From NCBI GenBank assembly GCA_021232515.1, contig JAJPOQ010000102.1:1-34402 (forward strand): a stretch of DNA of 34,402 nt. The letters run 5' to 3'. Below the pieces are notes generated by a model that did no database searches, had not been told where the DNA came from, and worked only from the letters and a program-made list of their open reading frames with translations. The DNA comes from Lentisphaeraceae bacterium (GTDB lineage: Bacteria; Verrucomicrobiota; Lentisphaeria; Lentisphaerales; Lentisphaeraceae). The first letter of the stretch is position 1; the number at the start of each line of letters is the position of its first letter. The position numbers were made by a program, and so were the translations under genes. Below, piece by piece: positions 16,512-25,029 of the stretch.

Positions 16512-18431
16512 ATGTCTTTTACAGCACCATTTTTACTCGCGGCTCTTGGAGCTATTGCCGTTCCGGTGATTTTACACCTCATGTCAAAAGACGTACCTAC
16601 GACAGTTAAGTTTTCAAGTTTGAGGTTTATAACAAGTGATAAACTAGAAACTCAGTCGAAGAAAGGTATAAAAGATCTACTATTGCTCTTATTCCGTTGC
16701 TTAGTCATAGCGGCCTTGGTTTTTGCCTTCTCGAAACCATTTGTACCTTTGAAAAGTAGTAAAGATAGCAAGCATGAAACAGTTGTGATTGTAGATAATT
16801 CTGCGAGTATGAATCGTCAAGGATTTAGTGGTTTTCTTAAAGAAGCTCTTGATAAAAATATTGCGGATGATGAGTCCGTTGCTCTAATTGTGTCAGGGAA
16901 TGGCCCAGAAGATAAAACGGAATTCAGTCCTAAAAATACTATTTTATCAAAGGCTTCAGGAATAGAGCGTTCACTTAAGCATGGCCAGCATGAAGATTCA
17001 GTGAAAGCTGCTTTGGAGATGTTTAGTCCAAATGCCTCTGCGAAAAAGATTGTTTTAGTCTCAGACTTTCAGCCAGGAGATTGGAACATAAGTAAGTCTT
17101 TGGGAATTGAAAAAAACATTGAACTAAAGTTTGTTAATCCTTTTAACAGCCCAAGAAATAACTATTCGGTTTCAGTCGATCGAGTAAGAAGACTGAATAA
17201 CGGTGAGATAGTTCAGGTGCAAATTCTTGTTCAGAACTTTTCTACATCTGAACTTAACGCTTCGTTAAAGTTAACTTCTGGACAGAAAGTAGTGGAATCG
17301 ACTTGTCAGGTCGCATCTCGATCTTCAGAGAAGAAAGTCCTTACTATAGAAAAACCAGAGTCGAGTATCGCTAGCGTGGTGTTAGAGAATCAAGATGATT
17401 TCGTCGAGGATAATGAGTACTTTATCTGGATAGGAGAAAGTGCACCTATAAATGTTGCTTTCCCGGAATCATCGGACCGCGAGTCTTTAGACTACATATT
17501 CATCAAAAAAGCTCTTCAAGAAGTTAAAGCAGGCGATGCCTCATTTCGAGTAACTTCAGTTGATGCGAATATTTTTTCTCCAGATGATCTTAAGGAATAT
17601 CAAGCGGTTGTATTGACAGATAGTGCCTACGCTCTTCAACAAGATGTTTTTGAAGCACTTAAGGCTTATGTTGAAAATGGTGGATTATTAATCGTCGCTC
17701 CGAGTGAACGTGCTGGGATGATTTTTTCAAGAGTGAAAGCTTATGGCTTAGCTGATGTTGCTTTTGAGGAAGTTGTGAAACGTAAGAGTAGTATAGATTT
17801 ACCATTTTCATTTGCTGAAATGTCAGAGAGTTCCGCCGTAACTAAAGTTTTTGCTAATACTCCAGATACAGACTTACTGTCTTTTTCTATCTATTCTTAT
17901 AACAAGTTGAAAGTCGGTTCCAATGGAAAGAACCTACTTTCATTTAAAGATGACGAGCCTGGAATTAGTCTTTTCAACCTTGGTAAGGGAAATGTCGTTG
18001 TTTCTGCTATACCATTTAATCATGTGTGGAGTGACTTCACCATTTCAAATTCATTTCTGCCATTCATTCGATTGATGATAGTAAGCCAAACTGGAGTAGA
18101 AGACTACTCGGTAAAGAAACTCGCGGTTGGTGAGCAGAAGTTGATTTCCAATAGTTTTGATGAGTACTTCGATACTTCTAAAGCAGGGGTCTCTGTAGTG
18201 AATGAAATTCCTGTTCAAGTCAATATTTCGCGAGAAGAATCGACCGCCGAAAATTTAAACTTGATTGACTTTAAGGCACAGCTAAGAAAATCCACTGGCG
18301 AGCAGATAATCACGACGAATCACGACGAGTCAAAAATAGGCTACTGGCATTATTTTTTCTTATTAGCTGTGATTGCTCTAGTAAGTGAATTTTTAATTAC
18401 AGATTTAAGACCAATTAAAAGTAATGCTTAG
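16512..18431 (+). CDS. BatA-type membrane VWA protein
   Basis: A 639-aa inner-membrane protein. The N-terminal BatA domain has two TM helices (about 4-23 and 55-75) around the VKFSSLRFI loop. It is followed by a periplasmic VWA domain with MIDAS VDNSAS (Asp95, Ser97, Ser99), a beta-rich middle, then an alpha/beta region resembling a non-catalytic amidotransferase fold (EYQAVVLTDSAYALQQDVFEALKAYVENGG-like; about 365-410), and a C-terminal TM helix (about 611-631). It is the last gene of the HEAT/DUF4159/MoxR/DUF58 run and the likely membrane anchor through which MoxR acts on the envelope. No second VWA/TPR (BatB/BatC-like) gene follows; glmS comes next with its own promoter. Confidence 0.88.
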   Translation: MSFTAPFLLAALGAIAVPVILHLMSKDVPTTVKFSSLRFITSDKLETQSKKGIKDLLLLLFRCLVIAALVFAFSKPFVPLKSSKDSKHETVVIVDNSASMNRQGFSGFLKEALDKNIADDESVALIVSGNGPEDKTEFSPKNTILSKASGIERSLKHGQHEDSVKAALEMFSPNASAKKIVLVSDFQPGDWNISKSLGIEKNIELKFVNPFNSPRNNYSVSVDRVRRLNNGEIVQVQILVQNFSTSELNASLKLTSGQKVVESTCQVASRSSEKKVLTIEKPESSIASVVLENQDDFVEDNEYFIWIGESAPINVAFPESSDRESLDYIFIKKALQEVKAGDASFRVTSVDANIFSPDDLKEYQAVVLTDSAYALQQDVFEALKAYVENGGLLIVAPSERAGMIFSRVKAYGLADVAFEEVVKRKSSIDLPFSFAEMSESSAVTKVFANTPDTDLLSFSIYSYNKLKVGSNGKNLLSFKDDEPGISLFNLGKGNVVVSAIPFNHVWSDFTISNSFLPFIRLMIVSQTGVEDYSVKKLAVGEQKLISNSFDEYFDTSKAGVSVVNEIPVQVNISREESTAENLNLIDFKAQLRKSTGEQIITTNHDESKIGYWHYFFLLAVIALVSEFLITDLRPIKSNA

Positions 18432-18468
18432 ATAACAAGGCTATTTATCAACAATTAGCTATTTGTCA

Positions 18469-18497
18469 TTGGCGCACTTAGTGGTGACGTCTATATT
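18469..18497 (+). promoter_or_regulatory. Candidate sigma70-like promoter for glmS
   Basis: TTGGCG (18469-18474) and TATATT (18492-18497) are separated by 17 bp, and the ATG of glmS lies about 36 nt after the expected start of transcription. The short leader leaves no room for a glmS ribozyme, and I see none of its conserved core. Confidence 0.5.
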
Positions 18498-18539
18498 TGT
18501 TAAAAATTTTAACTATTTCTGAGAATTTAAGGACATTTC

Positions 18540-20378
18540 ATGTGCGGAATCATTGCATATATTGGTAATAAACCAGCCCACGATATTCTAATAACAGGTC
18601 TACATAGGCTTGAGTATAGAGGCTATGACTCTGCAGGTTTAACAGTTATGGATGATAAAAAAATCCAAACTTTGAGATCTGTCGGTAAAGTAGCAAATCT
18701 CAGAAATAAAGTAGAAGGTGAGTGGAAGGATAACTCCAAAGCTAGTCTTGGTATAGCTCATACAAGATGGGCAACTCATGGTCTTCCTACAGAAGAGAAT
18801 GCTCACCCTCATACAGATATGAAAGGCAAGATTAGTATTGTCCACAATGGTATCATTGAAAATTATAAGCAGCTGAAATCTAAGCTCGAAGCTAAAGGTT
18901 ATAAGTTTCACTCTGAGACTGACTCAGAAGTTCTTTGTAACTTAATCAGTGAGTTCTACCAAGGCGATATAGAAGAAGCTGTAGTACAAGCTCTTAAGCA
19001 TGTTGAAGGAACTTATGGTCTTGCCTTGGTTTGTTCAGATGAGCCAGACAGACTTATTGCAGCAAGAAAAGGTAGCCCAATCATCATTGGCATCGGCAAT
19101 GGGGAAACTCTTGTAGCTTCAGATGTTTCAGCCCTTGTTCAGTATACGAAACAAGTGATTTACCTTGATGATAACGACATAGTTTGCATCAACCGTGAAG
19201 GTATTACAGATATCTTTGATATGACGAAAACACCAGTTTCTCGTGATGTACAAGAAGTTGATTGGGACTTAGGCGCAGCAGAAAAAGGTGGTTACGACCA
19301 TTACATGTTGAAGGAAATATTTGAGCAGCCTGAGGCAATTACAAATACATTCCGTGGTCGTCTAAATTACGAAGAAGGCACTGCAATCCTTAGTGGTCTT
19401 AACCTTACACCGAAAGAAATGGTTGATATAAACCGTGTTCTTGTATTTGCTTGTGGTACTTCACTTCATGCAGCGATGTTAGGGCAGTACTTTTTTGAAG
19501 ATTTTGCACAGTTGCCGAGCAATGTAAATCACGCAGCAGAGTTTAGATATAGAAATCCGATTGTCGAAAGAAATACCATGGCGATTGCGATTAGTCAATC
19601 TGGCGAGACAGCCGATACTTTGGCAGCAGTAAGAGAAGCTCAGCGTAAAGGAGCCAATGTTTTTGGTGTTTGTAATGTCGTAGGTTCTACTATCGCTCGT
19701 GAAACAGATCGTGGTGTTTATTTGCACGCAGGGCCAGAGATAAGTGTTGCTTCAACGAAAGCATTTACGACCCAAGTTATGGTTCTTTTACAGATGGCTC
19801 TTAAGTTTGGACGTTGTCACAGGCTATCGAGAAGTGAAGGCGTTAAACTTTGTCGTGAGATAGAGTCGACTCCTGAACTGATAAGAGAAGTTCTTAAAGA
19901 AGCTGAAAATATCAAAAAAATCGCTCTTAAATATAAAGGCTTCGATAATACATTCTATATCGGCCGTGGTTACATGTACCCAGTGGCACTTGAAGGTGCA
20001 TTGAAGTTGAAAGAGATAAGTTATATCCATGCTGAAGGTTACCATGCTGCAGAACTAAAACACGGACCTATAGCCTTGTTAGAAGAAAATGTTCCTGTCC
20101 TTGCTTTAGCAAATGATATAGACGGCAAAGATAAAATCATCGGTAACGTTGAAGAGTGTAAAGCTCGAAAGTCTCCAGTTATCTTAACTGCGACTAAAGG
20201 TGATGATGAAATGAAGTCTTACTCAGATGACATAATCTGGATTCCTAAAGCATCAGCTCCAGTTGCAGCCATATTGACGACAGTTGCCCTACAGCTTTAC
20301 TCTTACTACATCGCAGTTGCGAGAGAATGTAATGTTGATCAGCCAAGAAACTTAGCTAAATCTGTTACAGTTGAATAA
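18540..20378 (+). CDS. glmS: Glutamine-fructose-6-phosphate aminotransferase (isomerizing)
   Basis: 612 aa, close to the 609 aa of E. coli GlmS. It converts fructose-6-phosphate and glutamine to glucosamine-6-phosphate, the entry step to UDP-GlcNAc for peptidoglycan and lipid A. The N-terminus MCGIIAYIG supplies the Cys nucleophile of the class II amidotransferase domain (to about 220), with HTRWATHG and NGIIENY following. Two SIS sugar isomerase domains cover about 285-430 and 455-600 (FACGTS, SQSGETADTLAA, YIGRGYMYPVALEGALKLKEISY). The C-terminus DQPRNLAKSVTVE is diagnostic. The RBS is AAGGA 6-10 nt before the ATG. It is a single gene with a candidate promoter of its own. Confidence 0.98.
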   Translation: MCGIIAYIGNKPAHDILITGLHRLEYRGYDSAGLTVMDDKKIQTLRSVGKVANLRNKVEGEWKDNSKASLGIAHTRWATHGLPTEENAHPHTDMKGKISIVHNGIIENYKQLKSKLEAKGYKFHSETDSEVLCNLISEFYQGDIEEAVVQALKHVEGTYGLALVCSDEPDRLIAARKGSPIIIGIGNGETLVASDVSALVQYTKQVIYLDDNDIVCINREGITDIFDMTKTPVSRDVQEVDWDLGAAEKGGYDHYMLKEIFEQPEAITNTFRGRLNYEEGTAILSGLNLTPKEMVDINRVLVFACGTSLHAAMLGQYFFEDFAQLPSNVNHAAEFRYRNPIVERNTMAIAISQSGETADTLAAVREAQRKGANVFGVCNVVGSTIARETDRGVYLHAGPEISVASTKAFTTQVMVLLQMALKFGRCHRLSRSEGVKLCREIESTPELIREVLKEAENIKKIALKYKGFDNTFYIGRGYMYPVALEGALKLKEISYIHAEGYHAAELKHGPIALLEENVPVLALANDIDGKDKIIGNVEECKARKSPVILTATKGDDEMKSYSDDIIWIPKASAPVAAILTTVALQLYSYYIAVARECNVDQPRNLAKSVTVE

Positions 20379-20445
20379 AAAGTATCAAAGACGATAAGTT
20401 AGTCCCGTATGTTGTTCTATAAGACAGACAGCGGGATTTATTAAT

Positions 20446-22221
20446 ATGAAATTTTTACTTTTATTTTTAGCACTTACTTTTACCATTTCGGCAGAAGATA
20501 CAAGAAGTAAAGATGCATTGCCAGAAGACACTCTTGGCTATATTCAGGTTGACTTAAGTTCGGATATTTTTAAGAGTTTACAGAAAAGTACTAAGCTTGG
20601 TAGGCAGATTCTTTCTTCGGAAAGGTTTGTTGGTATTTTAAATACTATTAAAAAGCATGCAGAAGTTAATCCAAAACTTGCAGCAGTGCGGGCAGAGTTA
20701 AAGTCTTCAGGATTTTCTATTGATGAGTTAGCTAAAGTTGTCAATTCTAAAGCATTGTTGAGTCTTTCAGTTGATGATGTTAAAGGACATAAGGTTTGGT
20801 CACTTCTTGGTTCAGCTAAGCTTAAAGGTGATTTGGCCAAGCGTATCATAACAGATCTTACAGCAAGAGAAGTTGGTGAAAGTATAAGTCTAGCAAGTAA
20901 TAAAGCTTTGTATTTTCATGAAGATCATAAATCAGGTCATTCTATTTTATCCTTTGTAGACGATACGCTTTTTATTTGTATCTCAGATATTGATGATAAA
21001 AGCAAAGTGAAATACTTCGAGCTTCAAAAAGAAGGCAAGCACAAAGACGCTTCAAATAAAGTAGCTTCTATTTGTAGAGAGAAACTTCTCAAGTACACAA
21101 GCAACTTTACATCTCACAAAAAATCGGCTTACGCAAAAGCCTTGAGTAATAATAAGTTCTTAGAATCCAATAAAGTCCCTGGCCAACTTGTCGCGGATTC
21201 GCATGTAGATCTTAAGAGTCTTATATCTTTAGAAGAAAATGACCGTGCGAAGTTAAACTTGTTAGGTTTTGATAACTTGTTGTCGTATAAAACACAGCTA
21301 TCTCTTTCGGGAAATGATTTTTTCGTTACATCATTACTTGAAGCTCCTCAACCACGTAAAGGTCTACTGGCTTTTTTAGATCAACCGTCTATTGATGTTA
21401 TGCCTCCTAAGTGGGTTCCGGCAGATGTAAACTCTTACTCTCATATATCTTTAAATGTTAAGAAAGTTGCCGAAGACATCAGTCGTTTAGCAAGCCAACA
21501 GCTTGGACAGGCCGTAGTTGATTATCAAATAAAGGACATAGATACTAAGTGTCAGGCCTTTTTGGGGAGTTCTTTTGAAAATCTATTAAACTCTTTTGGT
21601 GATAAAGCCATCATCTTAGACTATGGAGTAGATTTGGTTAAGAGTTCCGGTCAAATGAAACCTTACCCTTCGACAGCAATAGTCTTACAGTTTAAGGATC
21701 CTAAAGTTTTAAATCGCGTTATTGAAATCATGACTCCTTTTGCTAAGGATAAAGGCATAAAACGCAATGACATGCATGGCTTCAAAGGCTTTAGTTTAAA
21801 TATGCCGACTTTTAAAGGAAGTCTTTATATGGGACATGATTTAATAGTTTTAACGACTGGCTTAGGAGTGGCAAAATCTTTGTTGCCAAATATCGAGAAA
21901 CCATCTTCTTCTAAGACTTTGATTAATGATTCTAACTTTAAAGCCTACATCAAAAAACAGAATGTCTCAAAAGGCATTTTCTTTACTTATGGGAATGCGA
22001 ATAAGGCTTTATTGACAGGCTACGACCTTCTTTCTCAAAGTGTAAATTTAGATCTTATGCTCCAGTCTTCGGATAAAAGAGACCAAGCATTTATTAAAGA
22101 ACTTCTCAATCACTTGCCAAAACGAAGTGAACTAGACGGTGTCTTGGGAATAAGCTCTGCATACGCTTACCCTGAAGAGAATGGTATTGTCTTAAAAGGT
22201 AAAATAAACCTTCCTAAATAA
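20446..22221 (+). CDS. Secreted DUF3352-like protein of unknown function
   Basis: 591 aa with a short signal peptide (MKFLLLFLALTFTISA, then EDT). The mature protein starts with LPEDTLGYIQVDLSS, the kind of opening seen in DUF3352-like exported proteins of Planctomycetes and Lentisphaerae, and has a two-part architecture. The second part opens again with PPKWVPADVNSYSHISLNV (about residue 325), suggesting an internal duplication of the same fold. No catalytic motif can be seen. It follows glmS by 67 bp with a weak inverted repeat but no clear terminator between them. Its stop overlaps the stop of the convergent UbiA-like gene by 8 bp. The function is unknown. Confidence 0.75.
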   Translation: MKFLLLFLALTFTISAEDTRSKDALPEDTLGYIQVDLSSDIFKSLQKSTKLGRQILSSERFVGILNTIKKHAEVNPKLAAVRAELKSSGFSIDELAKVVNSKALLSLSVDDVKGHKVWSLLGSAKLKGDLAKRIITDLTAREVGESISLASNKALYFHEDHKSGHSILSFVDDTLFICISDIDDKSKVKYFELQKEGKHKDASNKVASICREKLLKYTSNFTSHKKSAYAKALSNNKFLESNKVPGQLVADSHVDLKSLISLEENDRAKLNLLGFDNLLSYKTQLSLSGNDFFVTSLLEAPQPRKGLLAFLDQPSIDVMPPKWVPADVNSYSHISLNVKKVAEDISRLASQQLGQAVVDYQIKDIDTKCQAFLGSSFENLLNSFGDKAIILDYGVDLVKSSGQMKPYPSTAIVLQFKDPKVLNRVIEIMTPFAKDKGIKRNDMHGFKGFSLNMPTFKGSLYMGHDLIVLTTGLGVAKSLLPNIEKPSSSKTLINDSNFKAYIKKQNVSKGIFFTYGNANKALLTGYDLLSQSVNLDLMLQSSDKRDQAFIKELLNHLPKRSELDGVLGISSAYAYPEENGIVLKGKINLPK

Positions 22222-23044
22222 AAGCTAGTAGTGGTAGTGCTAAAGCGAAGTCACATATAAAGCTATCAGCTGCCTTGGGCTTACTATTTAAGCATAGCAT
22301 ATAGATGATGCTAATAATCAGTAAGCTTTTGAAGTTTAAGATCCATGCGCCAATCCCTAAGCTAATAATGAGTGTATTGGCGAGTAGTCTTAAATGAGTG
22401 TTTTTCATAATGACGGGTAAGCTTTTTATACCGTCATTTTTATCGCCATGAACATCTTCTCTATCACATATAATCGAGTTTGAGACAGCAATTAAAAAGT
22501 AAAGTGCCGTCAATTGCATAGCTTTTGTATTTGGTTCCCCATTGATCCATAATACTGGACCAAGAATGCAAGCTGCAGCCCATATTAAGCCTAAGAGAAT
22601 ATGTTTCATACCATAGATTTTATTAAAGAGTTTTTCTGAGCAATAGATCAATGATAGAATTAAGAGGCTTAGAACAAAAATAGATCTAGAAAAGCTTAGT
22701 CCATTAAGGAAAAGGTAAGAGTACCCTAAAAAGGATATACAGGAAAGTACTGTTAATAGTATCCGGTTCTGTGCAAGCCAGGCAGTTCTCTTTGGCTTAT
22801 TAATAATATCGCGAGGCTTTATTTTGGTGCGTTCAAGATTGTAAATGAAAACTGTCGAGAAGAAGAGGAATAAACTGTATTCGAGAGAATATAGATTGGT
22901 TTTTATTTGCCAGTATAGACTAGCACTGACAGTTACAGACGCGACAAATAGATTTGAATAAATTGAGAAGTTTATGAACTTTCGAATCAGAGAGACGCCT
23001 TTGAACCTAGAAGATGCAAAAGTTCTCTCTGAGACTTGATTCAT
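22214..23044 (-). CDS. UbiA-like prenyltransferase-family membrane protein
   Basis: 276 aa, largely hydrophobic with about 8 TM helices. The second aspartate-rich motif of the UbiA superfamily is intact: CDREDVHGDKNDGIKSLPV (Asp194, Asp197, Asp201). The first motif, normally NDxxDxxxD, is replaced by YNLERTK (about 68-74) with no Asp, as in some short UbiA-like proteins of uncertain substrate. Standard quinone or haem O prenyl transfer therefore cannot be assumed. Its ATG overlaps the stop of thrS (TAATG), implying coupled translation. Its 3' end overlaps the secreted DUF3352-like gene by 8 bp tail to tail. Confidence 0.75.
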   Translation of the reverse strand: MNQVSERTFASSRFKGVSLIRKFINFSIYSNLFVASVTVSASLYWQIKTNLYSLEYSLFLFFSTVFIYNLERTKIKPRDIINKPKRTAWLAQNRILLTVLSCISFLGYSYLFLNGLSFSRSIFVLSLLILSLIYCSEKLFNKIYGMKHILLGLIWAAACILGPVLWINGEPNTKAMQLTALYFLIAVSNSIICDREDVHGDKNDGIKSLPVIMKNTHLRLLANTLIISLGIGAWILNFKSLLIISIIYMLCLNSKPKAADSFICDFALALPLLAFI

Positions 23045-24858
23045 TAGATGATAGAACCCATTGGTTCGCGAAGCATAACGCGATCCTTGATTTCAGCCTT
23101 AAGCATTTTCAAGAATTCATCCCTAGAGATTGTTTCTTGATCACGGCTACCATATCTTCTTACCGTGACAGAGTTATCTTCTATTTCTTGTTCTCCAAGA
23201 ATAAGTAGAATAGGGATCTTCTTCATAGTATTTGTACGGATTTTCTTACCGAAAGAGTTGCTGCTGTCATCAACTTCAACGCGAACAAAATCAGCATTAA
23301 GTTCTTTTGCCAACTCATTAGCATATTCATGACAGCTGTCTTTAACTGGAAGAAGACAAACTTGTAGTGGAGCACACCAAGTAGGGAAGGCACCACCATA
23401 GTATTCAGTGATGAACGAAATGAAACGCTCATGAGTTGAAAGTGGCGCTCTATGCATGATCACAGGTTCTTTTTCAGTATTATCTGCATCGACATATTTA
23501 AGAGCAAATTTCTCTTCAGTTGCTGATTGGAAGTCAACTTGGATAGTAGAAACCGTTTCTTCGCGTCCCATAAGGTTTTTAAACTGAATATCGATCTTTG
23601 GACCGTAGAATGCGGCTTCACCTTTACCGATAAAGTAGTTGAGACCCATTTCATCCATGACTTTGGCAAGAAGACCTTCAGCTTTATCCCAAAGAGCAGG
23701 ATCACCAACAAACTTGTCGCTATCATCGCGAACAGATAGTCTGAAGCTATACTCTGTTAGTTTGAAAGTGTCGTAGAACTCCATGTACATTTTAACTGTG
23801 CTACGGAACTCTTCTTCGAACTGTTCAAGAGTCATGTACAAATGAGCGTCATTCATCGTCATACAACGGACGCGAATTAATCCTGAAAGCTCACCAGACT
23901 TCTCATATCGGTAACAAGTACCATACTCAGCTAATCTTAGCGGTAGGTCTTTGTAGGATTTTGGGCGAGAATTGAAAATAAGGTGATGGTGGGGACAGTT
24001 CATCGCTTTTAAGTAGAACTTCTCAGTCGTTTCTTCGCCTTCTTCTTTGACTTCCATTGGAGGGAACATCGAATCAGCATAGTATGGCAAGTGGCCAGAA
24101 GTTAGGTAAAGCTCTTCTTTCGCTATGTGAGGAGTAGATACTCTTTTGTAACCGTATTTGAATTCCATCTCACAAGCATATTTTTCGATTTCATCGCGAA
24201 TAATAGTGCCGTTCGGAAGCCACAAAGGAAGACCTTTGCCAACTTTTTCGTCAAAGTGAAATAAGTCCAGTTCACGACCAAGTTTCTTGTGGTCAAACTT
24301 TTCAGCCATAGCTCTTCGTTCAGTGAACTCTTTCAATTCTTCTGGAGTTTCAAAACATAAAGCATAAATACGAGTCAGTTGCTTATTTTTCTCACTACCA
24401 AGCCAGTAGGCTCCTGCGACGCGATCAAGTTTGAAAGCTTTTACAGGTAGATCACCAGTAGTATCAACGTGAGGACCTTCACATAAATCGGCAAATGGGC
24501 CATTGTCGTAGAATGAAAACTTCGTTACACCGCGATCACTTAGGTTGCGAACATTTTCGATTTTATATTCGCCTTCACCAAGTTCAGTCAGTCTTTCGAC
24601 AGCACCGTTGGCGTCAGTTTCAGAGTAAGTGAACTCTTGTTTCTGGCCGATGATTTTTTTCATCTCTTTTTCGATTTTCTTCAAAGAGTCTTCTCTGAAA
24701 TCAACATTTTCGAAATCAAAATCGTAAAAGAAACCGGTTTCGGTAGGAGGGCCAAAACCTAATTTTGCTTCTGGGTAGACTTTCTTAACTGCTTGAGCTA
24801 GTACATGCGCCATAGAGTGACGAATTTTGTAGAGCTGCGATTTCTCTTCGATTTCCAT
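23044..24858 (-). CDS. thrS: Threonyl-tRNA synthetase lacking the TGS domain
   Basis: About 604 aa; charges tRNA-Thr. The editing domain (HSMAHVLA with His14 and His18; DLCEGPHV with Cys126 and His130) is complete. The class II core has the catalytic zinc ligands Cys288 (AMNCPHHH), His339 (NDAHLY) and His469 (HRAPLSTHERF), followed by the anticodon-binding domain (about 495-600, FPTWCAPLQVCLLPV onward). The N-terminal TGS domain of typical bacterial ThrRS is absent: only about 13 residues precede the editing motif, and the upstream frame meets a stop at 24921-24919. I use ATG 24858 with AGAAGG 7 nt upstream; a TTG at 24900 would add 14 residues without an RBS. It is upstream of, and coupled to, the UbiA-like gene. 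Confidence 0.96.
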   Translation of the reverse strand: MEIEEKSQLYKIRHSMAHVLAQAVKKVYPEAKLGFGPPTETGFFYDFDFENVDFREDSLKKIEKEMKKIIGQKQEFTYSETDANGAVERLTELGEGEYKIENVRNLSDRGVTKFSFYDNGPFADLCEGPHVDTTGDLPVKAFKLDRVAGAYWLGSEKNKQLTRIYALCFETPEELKEFTERRAMAEKFDHKKLGRELDLFHFDEKVGKGLPLWLPNGTIIRDEIEKYACEMEFKYGYKRVSTPHIAKEELYLTSGHLPYYADSMFPPMEVKEEGEETTEKFYLKAMNCPHHHLIFNSRPKSYKDLPLRLAEYGTCYRYEKSGELSGLIRVRCMTMNDAHLYMTLEQFEEEFRSTVKMYMEFYDTFKLTEYSFRLSVRDDSDKFVGDPALWDKAEGLLAKVMDEMGLNYFIGKGEAAFYGPKIDIQFKNLMGREETVSTIQVDFQSATEEKFALKYVDADNTEKEPVIMHRAPLSTHERFISFITEYYGGAFPTWCAPLQVCLLPVKDSCHEYANELAKELNADFVRVEVDDSSNSFGKKIRTNTMKKIPILLILGEQEIEDNSVTVRRYGSRDQETISRDEFLKMLKAEIKDRVMLREPMGSII

Positions 24859-24898
24859 TATTTTGCCTTCTAAAAGTGAATCTGTAAATTTTGGCCAC

Positions 24899-24968
24899 AA
24901 CTTACTATCTATAAGTAGTCAAGGCAAGCTGGAGAAGCTTGAAAGTACTAAAGAGAAGGTAGTAAGTT
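24899..24968 (-). promoter_or_regulatory. Foldable leader upstream of thrS, candidate regulatory RNA element
   Basis: The region 24899-24968 has a perfect 9-bp outer pairing (24899-24907 with 24960-24968) enclosing an inner hairpin (24925-24930 with 24936-24941, loop of 5). It ends about 40 nt before the thrS ATG, where a translational or attenuation control element would be expected, as known for thrS in E. coli. No T-box consensus is seen. The hairpin could also belong to the 5' side of the divergent msrA-like gene. Confidence 0.35.
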
Positions 24969-25029
24969 AAGACTGAAATGACACCATATTTGCTCGTGAG
25001 AGAATTAAGCTTAAAAACAAAGAGGAGAA

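Noticed and set aside
18432..18539. Possible glmS ribozyme
   Set aside because: The leader is too short after the predicted start and lacks the conserved core; such ribozymes are mainly found in Firmicutes.
20379..20445. TCCCG/CGGGA inverted repeat between glmS and the secreted protein
   Set aside because: A 5-bp stem with a loop of about 25 nt and no T-run; weak as a terminator or regulator.
24859..24900. Longer thrS starting at TTG 24900
   Set aside because: No RBS, and the ATG at 24858 has AGAAGG at good distance.
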